Shown: in pieces, positions 24,225 through 32,855 of the stretch | Layout of the letters: every line of letters starts with the position of its first letter | Numbering within the stretch: position 1 is the stretch's first letter | DNA from: Paraperibacillus esterisolvens | GTDB taxonomy: Bacteria; Bacillota; Bacilli; Bacillales; DSM-1321 | Reading direction: 5' to 3' | Assembly (NCBI RefSeq): GCF_046237625.1 | Contig: NZ_CP143545.1 | Coordinates: forward strand, 310,001-374,000 | Length of the DNA: 64,000 nt | The notes under the pieces: model-generated | What the model was told of the DNA's origin: nothing | The model's database searches: none | The model's input: the letters and a program-made list of their open reading frames with translations, nothing else | Position numbers and translations under genes: made by a program

Positions 24225-25216
24225 AGACAGCACAAAAGATAAGGACACTGACCCTCGTGGAAGCGGTGAAGGATGCACTGGATGTTATGCTTTCGGAGCA
24301 TGAAGATGTGATTGTGCTCGGCGAGGACATCGGTGTGAACGGCGGTGTGTTCCGGGCTACCGAGGGGCTTCAGGAAAAGTACGGAGATGAGCGGGTGGTG
24401 GATACTCCGTTAAGCGAGGCCGGCTTTGTCGGTGCGGCAATCGGCATGGCAGCAGGCGGTTTCCGCCCAGTTGTCGAAATTCAGTTCCTTGGCTTCATCT
24501 ACCCGGCATTCGAACAGATTATGACCCATGCCTCAAGGCTCCGGATGAGGACGCTGGGCCATTACTCTGTACCGATGGTCATCCGGGCTCCTTACGGTGC
24601 AGGAGTCCGTGCGCCTGAAATCCATTGTGACAGCACAGAATCCCTGTTCACCCATATGCCGGGAATCAAGGTAGTCTGCCCGTCCAGCGCTTATGACGCG
24701 AAGGGCTTAATGATTGCTGCCATCGAGGATCCGGATCCCGTACTGTTCCTCGAACCGATGAAGAGCTACCGCTCGGCAAGGGATGAGGTTCCCGAAGGCC
24801 GGTATCTGGTGGAAATCGGGAAAGGCAGAAAACTTACCGAGGGAAGCGATGTGACGGTTATCTGCTGGGGAGCGATGGTGCCTGTCGCGATGAAGGCCTG
24901 CCAGGGTATGAAGGAGCACGGAATAAGCTGCGAGGTCCTGGATTTGCGTACACTGTATCCTCTTGACCGGGAACTCATCGTAGATTCTGTCCAAAAAACG
25001 GGGCGCACCGTGATTGTCCATGAAGCGCACGCCACGGGCGGCATAGGGTCTGACATCATCGGACTGATCAATGATGAAGCCTTCCTCTATCAGAAGGCGC
25101 CGGCAGAGAGGGTCACAGGCTGCGATGCCCCCGTCCCATACTTTGGCTTCGAGGATCATTATCTGCCGACACCCGAGCGGGTGGCGGCGGGGATAAAAAA
25201 AGTGATGAGGTTTTAG
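24221..25216 (+). CDS. 2-oxoacid dehydrogenase E1 beta subunit
   Basis: This 331-residue transketolase-like partner of E1 alpha forms the alpha2beta2 decarboxylase. Landmarks are LTLVEAVKDALDVMLSEHED, VLGEDIGVNGGVFRATEGLQ and DTPLSEAGFVGAAIGMAAGG near the N-terminus, and a C-terminal transketolase domain with VHEAHATGGIGSDI. The start is the GTG at 24221, whose GTGA overlaps the E1 alpha stop, with GGGGAGGG upstream. The frame extends upstream to 24164 but there it is inside E1 alpha. Specificity follows the E1 alpha argument. Confidence 0.9.
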   Translation: MKTAQKIRTLTLVEAVKDALDVMLSEHEDVIVLGEDIGVNGGVFRATEGLQEKYGDERVVDTPLSEAGFVGAAIGMAAGGFRPVVEIQFLGFIYPAFEQIMTHASRLRMRTLGHYSVPMVIRAPYGAGVRAPEIHCDSTESLFTHMPGIKVVCPSSAYDAKGLMIAAIEDPDPVLFLEPMKSYRSARDEVPEGRYLVEIGKGRKLTEGSDVTVICWGAMVPVAMKACQGMKEHGISCEVLDLRTLYPLDRELIVDSVQKTGRTVIVHEAHATGGIGSDIIGLINDEAFLYQKAPAERVTGCDAPVPYFGFEDHYLPTPERVAAGIKKVMRF

Positions 25217-25227
25217 GAGGTGTCACG

Positions 25228-26460
25228 GTGGTTGAAGTGAAGCTCAGCGATATAGGCGAAGGAATGACAGAGGCTGATATTAATTGTCTCCTGGTTAAGG
25301 CGGGGGATGTGGTCAAGGCGGATGAACCGCTGGTGGAGGTCCAGACAGATAAAATGACTGCAGAAATTCCCGCTCCCCGGCCGGGCATCATCAAAAACAT
25401 CCTTATAGAAGCAGGCCAGTCCGTCAAGGTCGGCACTACCCTGCTTATAATGGAAGATTTGCACGAAGCATCCGGCACCCAGTCAGAACATGAATATTCT
25501 TTTCAAAGCGGGCAATCCGCAGGAATATCCTCTGCCATACAGCCGCATCCAGTGCCGGGTAGGATACTCGCTTCTCCCTATACAAGGAAAATAGCCAGGG
25601 AGCTTGGCATTGATTTAAGCGCCGTACAAGGATCGGGCCCTTCAGGCAGGATTCTGGATGAAGATGTGCTCGCCCTGTCGCAGGCAAAAGAACCTGTAAT
25701 CAAGAAAGAAATAAGTTCCCCAGAGAAGCAGAAAACCCGGGAGTCCTTTCAGAGGAAGGATGCGGGTAAAGACATCATCCCATTCCGCGGCCGCCGGAAA
25801 CAGATTGGAAAAGCGATGGTCTCCTCAGTCTATACTATTCCCCACTGCACGCATTTCGAGGAAATTGATGTAACCGGGCTGATGGATATCCGGGAAGAGC
25901 TGAAGGCTTCTGGCAGGCCGGTTTCAGCTTCCTGTTTCTTCATTAAAGCATTGTCCATTGCGCTCACGGAGTTCCCGGTTTTCAATGCGGAACTGGATGA
26001 AGAGGAAGAAAGCATCAGGCTGATAAAGGAGCACCACATCGGGATTGCCGTGGACGCACCGCAGGGACTGATTGTGCCTGTCCTCCGGCATGTGGAAAAA
26101 AAGAACCTGCGGGTTATCGGGGAAGAGATGAAGGAATTGACCCGCCGTGCGCTGGAAGACGGGCTGTCTGCCAGAGATATATCAGGCGGCACATTTACCA
26201 TCAGCAATGTTGGCCCGCTCGGCGGCAGCATCGGGGCAACTCCGATCATTCAGTATCCCCAGACGGCCCTGGTTTCTTTCCATAAGACGAAGAAAAGACC
26301 GGTAGTGACAGACCAGGATGAAATTGCCATCCGGTCCATCATGAATATCTCCATGTCATTTGATCACCGGGTGGCAGACGGTGCTTCAGCCGTGAAATTC
26401 ACAAACCGGTTTGCTGAACTTATAGAAAATCCAAAATTGCTTTTCCTGGAGCTGATCTAA
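25228..26460 (+). CDS. 2-oxoacid dehydrogenase E2 (dihydrolipoyl acyltransferase)
   Basis: This is the 410-residue core acyltransferase of the complex. A lipoyl domain covers residues 1-78 with the lipoylated lysine in QTDKMTAEIPA. A peripheral E1/E3-binding domain sits near residues 110-145 (ASPYTRKIARELGIDLSAVQ, then GPSGRILDEDV), and the catalytic domain ends with SFDHRVADGASAVKF, which carries the active-site histidine. The start is a GTG at 25228 behind AGGAGGTG. The E3 gene begins directly after its stop. The acyl group it transfers is inferred to be phenylacetyl. Confidence 0.92.
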   Translation: MVEVKLSDIGEGMTEADINCLLVKAGDVVKADEPLVEVQTDKMTAEIPAPRPGIIKNILIEAGQSVKVGTTLLIMEDLHEASGTQSEHEYSFQSGQSAGISSAIQPHPVPGRILASPYTRKIARELGIDLSAVQGSGPSGRILDEDVLALSQAKEPVIKKEISSPEKQKTRESFQRKDAGKDIIPFRGRRKQIGKAMVSSVYTIPHCTHFEEIDVTGLMDIREELKASGRPVSASCFFIKALSIALTEFPVFNAELDEEEESIRLIKEHHIGIAVDAPQGLIVPVLRHVEKKNLRVIGEEMKELTRRALEDGLSARDISGGTFTISNVGPLGGSIGATPIIQYPQTALVSFHKTKKRPVVTDQDEIAIRSIMNISMSFDHRVADGASAVKFTNRFAELIENPKLLFLELI

Positions 26461-27900
26461 ATGGTGGTAGGTGAATTGGCGCACGAGAAGGAACTGGTGA
26501 TTATCGGCGGGGGTCCAGGGGGATATCACGCCGCGATCAGGGCAGCGCAGCTTGGCAGCCGGGTTACCCTAATAGAAAGAGAGAATCTGGGCGGAGTCTG
26601 CCTCAATAAAGGCTGCATCCCATCCAAGGTATTTGCACACGGAGCAGAACGCCTGGCTTCTGCCATGGATAACGAACAGTGGGGCATCAGGGCGGAAAAT
26701 CTCCGCTTCGATCTGTCACGTCTGATTCAGCGGAAAGAAGAGACGGTGGGCCGGCTCCGTATGGGAGTGGAGGCCCTCTGCCGTGCCAATAAAATTGAAA
26801 TCGTTAAAGGAAATGCATTTTTTATCTCCCCGGATAAGCTGGGGGTGGAAAGTGAAAACAGCTATGAGGTCTTCCGGTTCAAGCATGCCATTATTGCAGC
26901 CGGCGGCAGGCCGGAAGCTCCCTCGTTCATCCCTGCCGCCGCAAGTCCCCGTATATATGACCCGTGGACAATTGCGGACCTCGGGAAATTGCCGGAGAAG
27001 CTGATTGTTTTTGGAAGCGATTATATTGCGCTCGAAATGGCGATGAACTTCCGGATATTTGGTTCAGAGGTCTGCCTGATCCTGGATGAGGGCAAGTCAG
27101 ACTTCCCATTCGATTCATCCATCAACAGGGAACTGAGACGCATCCTGAAGAAAAAGGGAATTGCTGTTGAGGCTGAATGTGTGGCAGAGCATGCCCAAAT
27201 CTCCGAAATAGGTGTCGCTTTACATCTGTCTGGAAAAAAAGGCATAAAGGTGGTCGAAGGAAGCCATCTCTTTTTCACATCAGTCATCAGGCCTGAACTG
27301 GAGGAACTGGGGGCTGTGAGGATCGGGCTTGCCGTGACTCCGGACGGATATCTAAAAGTCGACAGCACTGGAAGGACCTCGCACCCGGGCATCTTTGCTG
27401 TCGGCGACATTACTCCGGGAGTAAAGCTCGCCGCTAAAGCGATTAAGCAGGGAAAGACTGCGGCTGAAACCATTGCGGGGCGGAACAGCGAGAATGATTT
27501 CCGCTTCCTCCCTTATACTGCCAGGATCCGGCCGCCGGCTGTAAAGGCAGGATTGACGGAAAGGGAGGCCAGGGACCAGGGATATGACACGGGTACAGGG
27601 GAGTTTGCGTTCAGTGCCAGCGGTTATGCAGAACTGACCGGGAGAAAAGAAGGAATTGCGAAGCTTGTTTTTGACAGGAAGTCCGATATCCTCCTTGGTG
27701 TCCATATGATAGGTGAAGGAGCAATAGAACTCGCCTCCGCCGGAATTCAGGCGCTTGAGATGGCTGCCCGGGATGAAGATCTTATCTTTCCAGCTTATCC
27801 CCACCCTGCCCTTGGGGAAGCGCTGCTCGAAGCAGCGGAAGCATTTAAAGGGGAGAGCATCCATACTATGCCGCGGAAATCGAAAATAACTGCAGAGTGA
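26461..27900 (+). CDS. Dihydrolipoyl dehydrogenase (E3)
   Basis: This flavoprotein of 479 residues reoxidises the lipoyl arm of E2. FAD-binding motif IIGGGPGGYHAAIRAAQLG starts near residue 14, the redox disulfide is in GGVCLNKGCIPSK, and an ISDFAVGDI-like stretch appears as GIFAVGDITPGVKLAAKA. The C-terminal HPALGEALLEAA has the conserved His-Pro and Glu. The ATG immediately follows the E2 stop. The complex therefore brings its own E3 rather than borrowing a shared one. Confidence 0.92.
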   Translation: MVVGELAHEKELVIIGGGPGGYHAAIRAAQLGSRVTLIERENLGGVCLNKGCIPSKVFAHGAERLASAMDNEQWGIRAENLRFDLSRLIQRKEETVGRLRMGVEALCRANKIEIVKGNAFFISPDKLGVESENSYEVFRFKHAIIAAGGRPEAPSFIPAAASPRIYDPWTIADLGKLPEKLIVFGSDYIALEMAMNFRIFGSEVCLILDEGKSDFPFDSSINRELRRILKKKGIAVEAECVAEHAQISEIGVALHLSGKKGIKVVEGSHLFFTSVIRPELEELGAVRIGLAVTPDGYLKVDSTGRTSHPGIFAVGDITPGVKLAAKAIKQGKTAAETIAGRNSENDFRFLPYTARIRPPAVKAGLTEREARDQGYDTGTGEFAFSASGYAELTGRKEGIAKLVFDRKSDILLGVHMIGEGAIELASAGIQALEMAARDEDLIFPAYPHPALGEALLEAAEAFKGESIHTMPRKSKITAE

Positions 27901-27960
27901 CCTTCATCACATCAAAGCATTATAGCTTTACACCACATTCTTGAGGAGTTAAAACCTGCT

Positions 27961-27974
27961 GCGTTAAAATAAGT
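27961..27974. promoter_or_regulatory. Candidate island operator, site 3 (before HPPD)
   Basis: GCGTTAAAATAAGT shares twelve consecutive bases with the site at 21423. A TTGAGG at 27941 could be the -35, placing the site near the -10 of the homogentisate operon. The ends are less symmetric here (AAGT instead of AACG). Confidence 0.5.
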
Positions 27975-28008
27975 TTGAATATACAAATATTAACAGGAGG
28001 CGATTTTT

Positions 28009-29124
28009 ATGAAAGAGAAAGCAATGGCACCGGACACGGCAGTTGAGGATTTTTTTCCGGTAAAAGAAGTGGATTATCTGGAAATCTATACAGGTAATGC
28101 CAAGCAGGCAGCTCATTTTTTCAGCACAGCCTATGGCTTGAAGGCGGTTGCTTATTCAGGGCTTGAAACAGGCAATCGGGAGACGGTTTCTTATGTTCTG
28201 CAGCAGAGGAGGATCCGGCTTGTGATCACCGGCTCCCTGAACGAAAGCACCCGTGTTTCATCCTTTGTCAAAGCACATGGAGACGGAGTCAGGGATATCG
28301 CTCTCACTGTCGATGATGTAGAGAAGGCCTATCGTGAAGCGGTCAGCCGCGGTGCAATTGAAATCCAGCCGCCTTATCAGATTTCAGACGAGTACGGGGT
28401 TGTAAAAAAAGCGGTGATCGGTACATATGGAGACACCATCCATACCCTTGTGGAAAGAAAGGATTATAAAGGGCCGTTTATGCCGGGATTTGAGGCATAT
28501 CAATCACCCGTACCGTGTAAGGATGCCGGCTTTATCGGTATAGACCATGTTGTCGGCAACGTTGAGAGGATGGAAGAGTGGGTGGAATACTACAGCAAGG
28601 TGATGGGCTTTAAAGAGATGAAGCACTTCTCGGATGAAGATATCAGTACCGAGTATTCAGCCCTGATGAGCAAGGTCATGCATAATGGCGGGCGGATTAA
28701 ATTTCCGATCAATGAACCGGCTGAGGGGAAGCGGAAATCACAGATCCAGGAATACCTGGAATTCTATAACGGCCCAGGCGTACAGCATCTAGCCATTTTG
28801 ACCGAGGACATCGTCAGCACTGTGGCAGCACTCCGGGAGAACGGGGTGGAGTTCCTGTCCACCCCCGATTCCTATTATGAGATGCTCTCAGAGCGTGTCG
28901 GCAAAATTGATGAGGAAATTGAAAAACTGAAGGAACTCAGCATTTTGGTGGACCGCGATGATGAAGGCTATCTGCTGCAAATCTTTACGAAGCCGATTGT
29001 AGACCGGCCGACTCTCTTTATTGAAATCATTCAGCGGAAGGGTGCAAGGGGCTTTGGTGAAGGGAACTTCAAGGCCCTGTTTGAATCGATCGAGCGGGAG
29101 CAGGCAAGGCGCGGCAATCTATAA
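28009..29124 (+). CDS. hppD: 4-hydroxyphenylpyruvate dioxygenase
   Basis: This iron enzyme converts 4-hydroxyphenylpyruvate to homogentisate. The 371 residues form two VOC-type halves. The iron ligands fall in GIDHVVGNV (about residue 180), GPGVQHLAILTEDI (about 260) and PTLFIEIIQRKGARGFGEGN (about 338). The last stretch is the usual C-terminal gate. A strong AGGAGGCG site precedes the ATG. It leads the homogentisate operon, followed by a small ORF, FAH and HmgA. It shares a candidate operator with the paaK and PheDH units. Confidence 0.95.
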   Translation: MKEKAMAPDTAVEDFFPVKEVDYLEIYTGNAKQAAHFFSTAYGLKAVAYSGLETGNRETVSYVLQQRRIRLVITGSLNESTRVSSFVKAHGDGVRDIALTVDDVEKAYREAVSRGAIEIQPPYQISDEYGVVKKAVIGTYGDTIHTLVERKDYKGPFMPGFEAYQSPVPCKDAGFIGIDHVVGNVERMEEWVEYYSKVMGFKEMKHFSDEDISTEYSALMSKVMHNGGRIKFPINEPAEGKRKSQIQEYLEFYNGPGVQHLAILTEDIVSTVAALRENGVEFLSTPDSYYEMLSERVGKIDEEIEKLKELSILVDRDDEGYLLQIFTKPIVDRPTLFIEIIQRKGARGFGEGNFKALFESIEREQARRGNL

Positions 29125-29187
29125 GTCTGCAGGCGGATGAGGGGCAGGGTTCCCCTTTTCCGTTTATCAAAGATGGAGGGATAAGGA

Positions 29188-29340
29188 ATGAAGATCGCAG
29201 TCCATGTACATGACAGCCTGTATGAAGGCGGACGGATCCATACGGCAGAGCTGAATCCTGTGGGCCGTCTTGCAGGGGCCGCCTATACACGCCCGGCGGC
29301 CAGTACATTCGACCTGCCGCGAAGGCAGGTGGAATCGTGA
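29188..29340 (+). CDS. Small ORF (50 codons) coupled to the FAH gene
   Basis: This short frame opens MKIAVHVHDSLYEGGRIHTA and ends RRQVES. It has a GGAGGG-type ribosome-binding site 8 bases before the ATG, and its TGA overlaps the GTG start of the next gene (GTGA), the arrangement of translational coupling. I do not recognise the protein. It has no signal peptide or membrane segment. Its composition and spacing fit a real gene product, perhaps a small partner of FAH or HmgA, but no function can be given. Confidence 0.6.
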   Translation: MKIAVHVHDSLYEGGRIHTAELNPVGRLAGAAYTRPAASTFDLPRRQVES

Positions 29341-30260
29341 AATTCATTACCTTTAAAAAGAAGGATAACTCGATAAAGGCGGGCTGGATCCATGACGGTT
29401 CCATGGCTGTGGATATGCATGAAGCATCGGGCGGGGTCCTGCCGGGGGATATGATTTCGTTTATAGAGAATCATGACAAACTGAGAGATGAGCTTACGGC
29501 TTGCAAGGAGGCGGCCGAAAAAGGAATCGGCTGTTACCGCCTGGAGGATATTGAACTGCTCGCACCGCTTCCATTTCCAAAAAGCATCAGGGATTTCTAC
29601 GCATTCGAGCAGCATGTTAAAACGGCCAGGAAGAATCGGGGACTCGGGATGATTGAAGAATGGTATGAAATCCCGGTGTTTTATTTTACCAATCATCTGG
29701 CAGTCAAGGGTCCTGGTGATACGATTCTGCGTCCGAAGGGTTGTTTCAGGCTTGATTATGAACTGGAGATTGCCTGTGTGATCGGCCGACAGGGAAGGAA
29801 TATCGGACCAGGGGAGGCAGAGGATCATATTTTCGGATTTTTCATCATGAACGACTGGAGTGCCCGGGATCTGCAGCAAAAAGAAATGAAGGTGGGCCTC
29901 GGGCCGGCCAAGGGTAAGGATTTTGCCACATCCCTCGGTCCCTATCTCCTGACGAAGGACGACCTCGAGCCGAAGCGGGCCGGGAAAGGGTATGACCTGG
30001 TGATGAAGGCACGGGTGAATGGCCGGGAGCTCTCACTTGGAAATATGAAGGAATTATATTACTCATTCGGCGAGATGATCGCCAGGGCGTCGGCAGGTAC
30101 GACGTTATATCCGGGGGAAGTGATTGGCTCCGGGACGGTGGGGAGCGGCTGCATCCTGGAACTTGGCACCGGGGTCCATCGCTGGCTTGAGCCCGGGGAT
30201 AAAGTGGAGCTCGAGATTGAAAAGCTTGGTGTGTTAATGAATTCTATATCTGAGGAATAG
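29337..30260 (+). CDS. Fumarylacetoacetate hydrolase family protein
   Basis: This 307-residue FAH-fold enzyme probably cleaves the ring-opened product of homogentisate to fumarate (or maleate) and acetoacetate. FAH landmarks are SIRDFYAFEQHVKTAR, the metal-binding LDYELEIACVIGRQGRNI and FGFFIMNDWSARDLQQ, then GPAKGKDFATSLGPYLL and a C-terminal GEVIGSGTVGSG. It starts with a GTG overlapping the preceding ORF and ends 15 bp before hmgA. No maleylacetoacetate isomerase is visible, so it may accept maleylacetoacetate directly or the isomerase lies elsewhere. Confidence 0.88.
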   Translation: MKFITFKKKDNSIKAGWIHDGSMAVDMHEASGGVLPGDMISFIENHDKLRDELTACKEAAEKGIGCYRLEDIELLAPLPFPKSIRDFYAFEQHVKTARKNRGLGMIEEWYEIPVFYFTNHLAVKGPGDTILRPKGCFRLDYELEIACVIGRQGRNIGPGEAEDHIFGFFIMNDWSARDLQQKEMKVGLGPAKGKDFATSLGPYLLTKDDLEPKRAGKGYDLVMKARVNGRELSLGNMKELYYSFGEMIARASAGTTLYPGEVIGSGTVGSGCILELGTGVHRWLEPGDKVELEIEKLGVLMNSISEE

Positions 30261-30275
30261 AGAGAGGGCGAGGTC

Positions 30276-31427
30276 ATGTATTATCGTACGCTTGGAAACA
30301 TTCCAAGAAAGCGCCATACTATTTTCAGAAAAGATGATGGTTCGCTGTACAGGGAACAGGTTATGGGGACAAAGGGATTCTCAGGAACGCAGTCCATCCT
30401 GTATCATCATCATATGCCGACCGAGGTGGCATCTTCTGAGCTGCTCGGTCCGTATCTTCCGCAGTACGAGGAACCGGGAGCGCTCAGCCACAGGCATTTT
30501 TTCACGGATCAGTTAAGCAGGAAGGGAGACAGTCTCACTGGACGGGAGTATATTCTGGGCAATGATGATCTGCTGATCGGGATGCTGCATCCTGAAAAAT
30601 CGATGGACTCTTACTATCGGAATGGAGACGGCGATGAAATGCTGTTTATCCACCATGGCTCAGGGACTGTGGAAACGATGTTTGGATCGATCAGCTACCG
30701 GCCTGGTGATTACATCATCATTCCGATAGGCACTATCTACAGGGTGGTGCCCGGGACAGGAGAAACCAAGATCCTTTTTGTGGAGGCATTCAGCCAGATC
30801 ACCACTCCACGCAGATACCGGAATGAATACGGTCAGCTGCTGGAGCACAGTCCATTTTGCGAACGGGATCTCCGCGGTCCTGAGAAACTGAACACATTCA
30901 CGGAAAAGGGTGAGCATGAGGTGATTACAAAAAGCAGGGGCTTTCTGCACCGTCATATGCTGAATCATCATCCGCTCGATGTGGAAGGCTGGGACGGCTA
31001 TCTCTATCCATGGGCCTTCAATATTGAGGACTTTGAACCCATTACGGGCAGGGTCCACCAGCCGCCGCCTGTCCATCAGACGTTCGAGGGCCATAATTTT
31101 GTTGTCTGCTCCTTTGTCCCGCGGCTCTATGATTACCATCCCGAAGCGATCCCTGCCCCGTATTACCACAGCAATGTCAACAGCGATGAACTGCTTTATT
31201 ATGTAAAAGGAAACTTCATGAGCAGGAAGGGCGTCAAGGAAGGCTCCATCACGCTCCATCCGAGCGGAATCCCGCATGGGCCGCACCCAGGCAAAACAGA
31301 AGGCAGCATAGGCAAAAAAGAAACTCTCGAACTCGCCGTCATGATCGATACCTTCAAACCGCTGAAGATCGTCAAAAATAAAGGGAGCATAGAGGATAAG
31401 CAGTATATGTATTCCTGGATCCATTAA
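30276..31427 (+). CDS. hmgA: Homogentisate 1,2-dioxygenase
   Basis: This iron-dependent ring-cleaving enzyme converts homogentisate to maleylacetoacetate. The 383 residues form a cupin-type protein of the bacterial HmgA group with GDGDEMLFIHHGSGTVETMFG in the first cupin half and PAPYYHSNVNSDELLYYVKG in the second, followed by ITLHPSGIPHGPHPG. The HSNVNSDE and GIPHGPH stretches carry the iron ligands. It is the last gene of the homogentisate operon and has an AGAGAGGG site. A terminator follows. Confidence 0.92.
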   Translation: MYYRTLGNIPRKRHTIFRKDDGSLYREQVMGTKGFSGTQSILYHHHMPTEVASSELLGPYLPQYEEPGALSHRHFFTDQLSRKGDSLTGREYILGNDDLLIGMLHPEKSMDSYYRNGDGDEMLFIHHGSGTVETMFGSISYRPGDYIIIPIGTIYRVVPGTGETKILFVEAFSQITTPRRYRNEYGQLLEHSPFCERDLRGPEKLNTFTEKGEHEVITKSRGFLHRHMLNHHPLDVEGWDGYLYPWAFNIEDFEPITGRVHQPPPVHQTFEGHNFVVCSFVPRLYDYHPEAIPAPYYHSNVNSDELLYYVKGNFMSRKGVKEGSITLHPSGIPHGPHPGKTEGSIGKKETLELAVMIDTFKPLKIVKNKGSIEDKQYMYSWIH

Positions 31428-31442
31428 GCAGGATAAAAAACC

Positions 31443-31480
31443 GAAATGCCCGCGTACAAGCCGTGCATTTCTTTATTTCT
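31443..31480 (+). terminator. Intrinsic terminator after hmgA
   Basis: GAAATGC (31443-31449) and GCATTTC (31465-31471) pair with an inner CG/CG step, then TTTATTTCTT. Confidence 0.75.
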
Positions 31481-31574
31481 TCCTCTGGCGGAAAAAATTG
31501 TAATAAGCAGTGGATGAATGGGCCATACTATCTCCTTGAAGACACCGTATCACCACCCGAGGAGGAATGCCTTT

Positions 31575-32579
31575 ATGCCAGATAAACCGACCATTACTTC
31601 ATCTGAACTGGGAGCCCTGTGGCTTACCTATCAGCAAAAGACGATGATATCCCGGATGCTGGAGTATTTCATCGAAAAGGCCGATGAAGAAGCTGCCAAG
31701 GAAATCATGAACGGATTATATAATGAGATTAAACCCTTTATATCAAGGATTGAGGGGATCTTCCAGGACAGCGGGGCTGTCGTGCCTCGGGGATTTACAA
31801 AAGAGGATGTATTCACAGATGCTGCACCGCTGTATGATTACGGATTTGACATTATGTTTATACGGATGATCAAGGAAATCAGCATGGCCATGCACGCCTT
31901 GAATATCACCATGTCCTACCGGAAGGATATTATCCTGTTATTCAAGGGCCTGACGGGTATGACCCAGAAGTATTATAATGAATCCACTCAGTACCTGCTG
32001 GAGCGGGGTCTGCTGATGAGGTCGCCGTATGTGTCGATGCCGCGGGAAATCGAATTCGTCGAGGATACCCATTATCTCGCTGGCCTCAATCCCTTTCAGC
32101 AGAGGCGGGTCCTGAATACGATTGAGGTTTCTCAGCTGTATCATGCCCTCGAATCAAATGTCACCGGCATGCAGATGATCATCGGCTTTGCCCAGGCGGC
32201 TAAGGAGCCTGAAGTCAGTAAATATTTTATGGAAGGGGCAGAACTTTCGAAAAGCATCATAAAAGAGCTAAGGGATATTTTACTGGACAGCGACATCCAG
32301 GTGCCCGGGCAGGCTGGAGGCATTCCAACAAGGTCGACGGAATCGCCATTTTCAGACAAAATCATGCTTTATTGTGTAAGCCTGTTCTCGACTTTCTCCA
32401 TCGGCGGAAATTCGCTCGGAACCGCATTCAGCCTGCGGCATGACCTGCCGGCAAAAATCAGTATCATCATGAAGGACATATTTGAGTACGCCAACAAAGG
32501 CGCCAAATTGATGATCAAGCACAAATGGTTGGAGCAGCCCCCGAGTATGGAGAGCCGGAAGGACATTGCCTCAGAATAA
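31575..32579 (+). CDS. DUF3231 family protein
   Basis: This 334-residue protein belongs to DUF3231, common in Bacillus. It appears to contain two repeats of the same alpha-helical unit, each beginning with a helix such as TSSELGALWLTYQQKTMISRM or NTIEVSQLYHALESNVTGMQ. The homologous start is the ATG at 31575 after GAGGAGG; the frame is open 19 codons further upstream, without a site. It is a single gene between two terminators. The function of the family is not known to me. Confidence 0.82.
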   Translation: MPDKPTITSSELGALWLTYQQKTMISRMLEYFIEKADEEAAKEIMNGLYNEIKPFISRIEGIFQDSGAVVPRGFTKEDVFTDAAPLYDYGFDIMFIRMIKEISMAMHALNITMSYRKDIILLFKGLTGMTQKYYNESTQYLLERGLLMRSPYVSMPREIEFVEDTHYLAGLNPFQQRRVLNTIEVSQLYHALESNVTGMQMIIGFAQAAKEPEVSKYFMEGAELSKSIIKELRDILLDSDIQVPGQAGGIPTRSTESPFSDKIMLYCVSLFSTFSIGGNSLGTAFSLRHDLPAKISIIMKDIFEYANKGAKLMIKHKWLEQPPSMESRKDIASE

Positions 32580-32641
32580 TATTTGCCGAGGGCTGGTTCG
32601 CATCAGTCCTTTTTGTGACATTGGGATTTGGGACCAAAAAC

Positions 32642-32675
32642 AGAACTTCCACCAAGCAGGAGGTTCTTTTTTTGT
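32642..32675. terminator. Bidirectional intrinsic terminator
   Basis: AGAACTTCC (32642-32650) and GGAGGTTCT (32659-32667) pair around ACCAAGCA, followed by a run of T, with a matching A-run on the other side. It can end the DUF3231 transcript and a minus-strand transcript from 32677-32855. Confidence 0.85.
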
Positions 32676-32676
32676 T

Positions 32677-32855
32677 TTACTGGGCCTTTTGTAAAAGTGA
32701 AAGAGTCAAAACAATTGTTGAAAAGATACCTGCAGACATTAGAGCTCCTATCTTTATCCGATTGTTTCTTTTACTCTTCTCTTCTGAAGATTTACGGGTT
32801 CACGGGATATTGTAATCCCAATAACAATTGATATACCAGCCGTCAGTAAAACCAT
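32677..32855 (-). pseudogene. Possible frameshifted small membrane-protein gene
   Basis: On the minus strand, one frame reads MVLLTAGISIVIGITISREP and continues to KRRVKETIG before a stop. The next frame continues KRNNRIKIGALMSAGIFSTI and ends LSLLQKAQ directly before the terminator. Joined, they make a plausible 60-residue protein with two membrane helices, broken by one frameshift. I cannot name the family; a DUF5316-like origin is a guess. It could also be chance. Confidence 0.35.
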
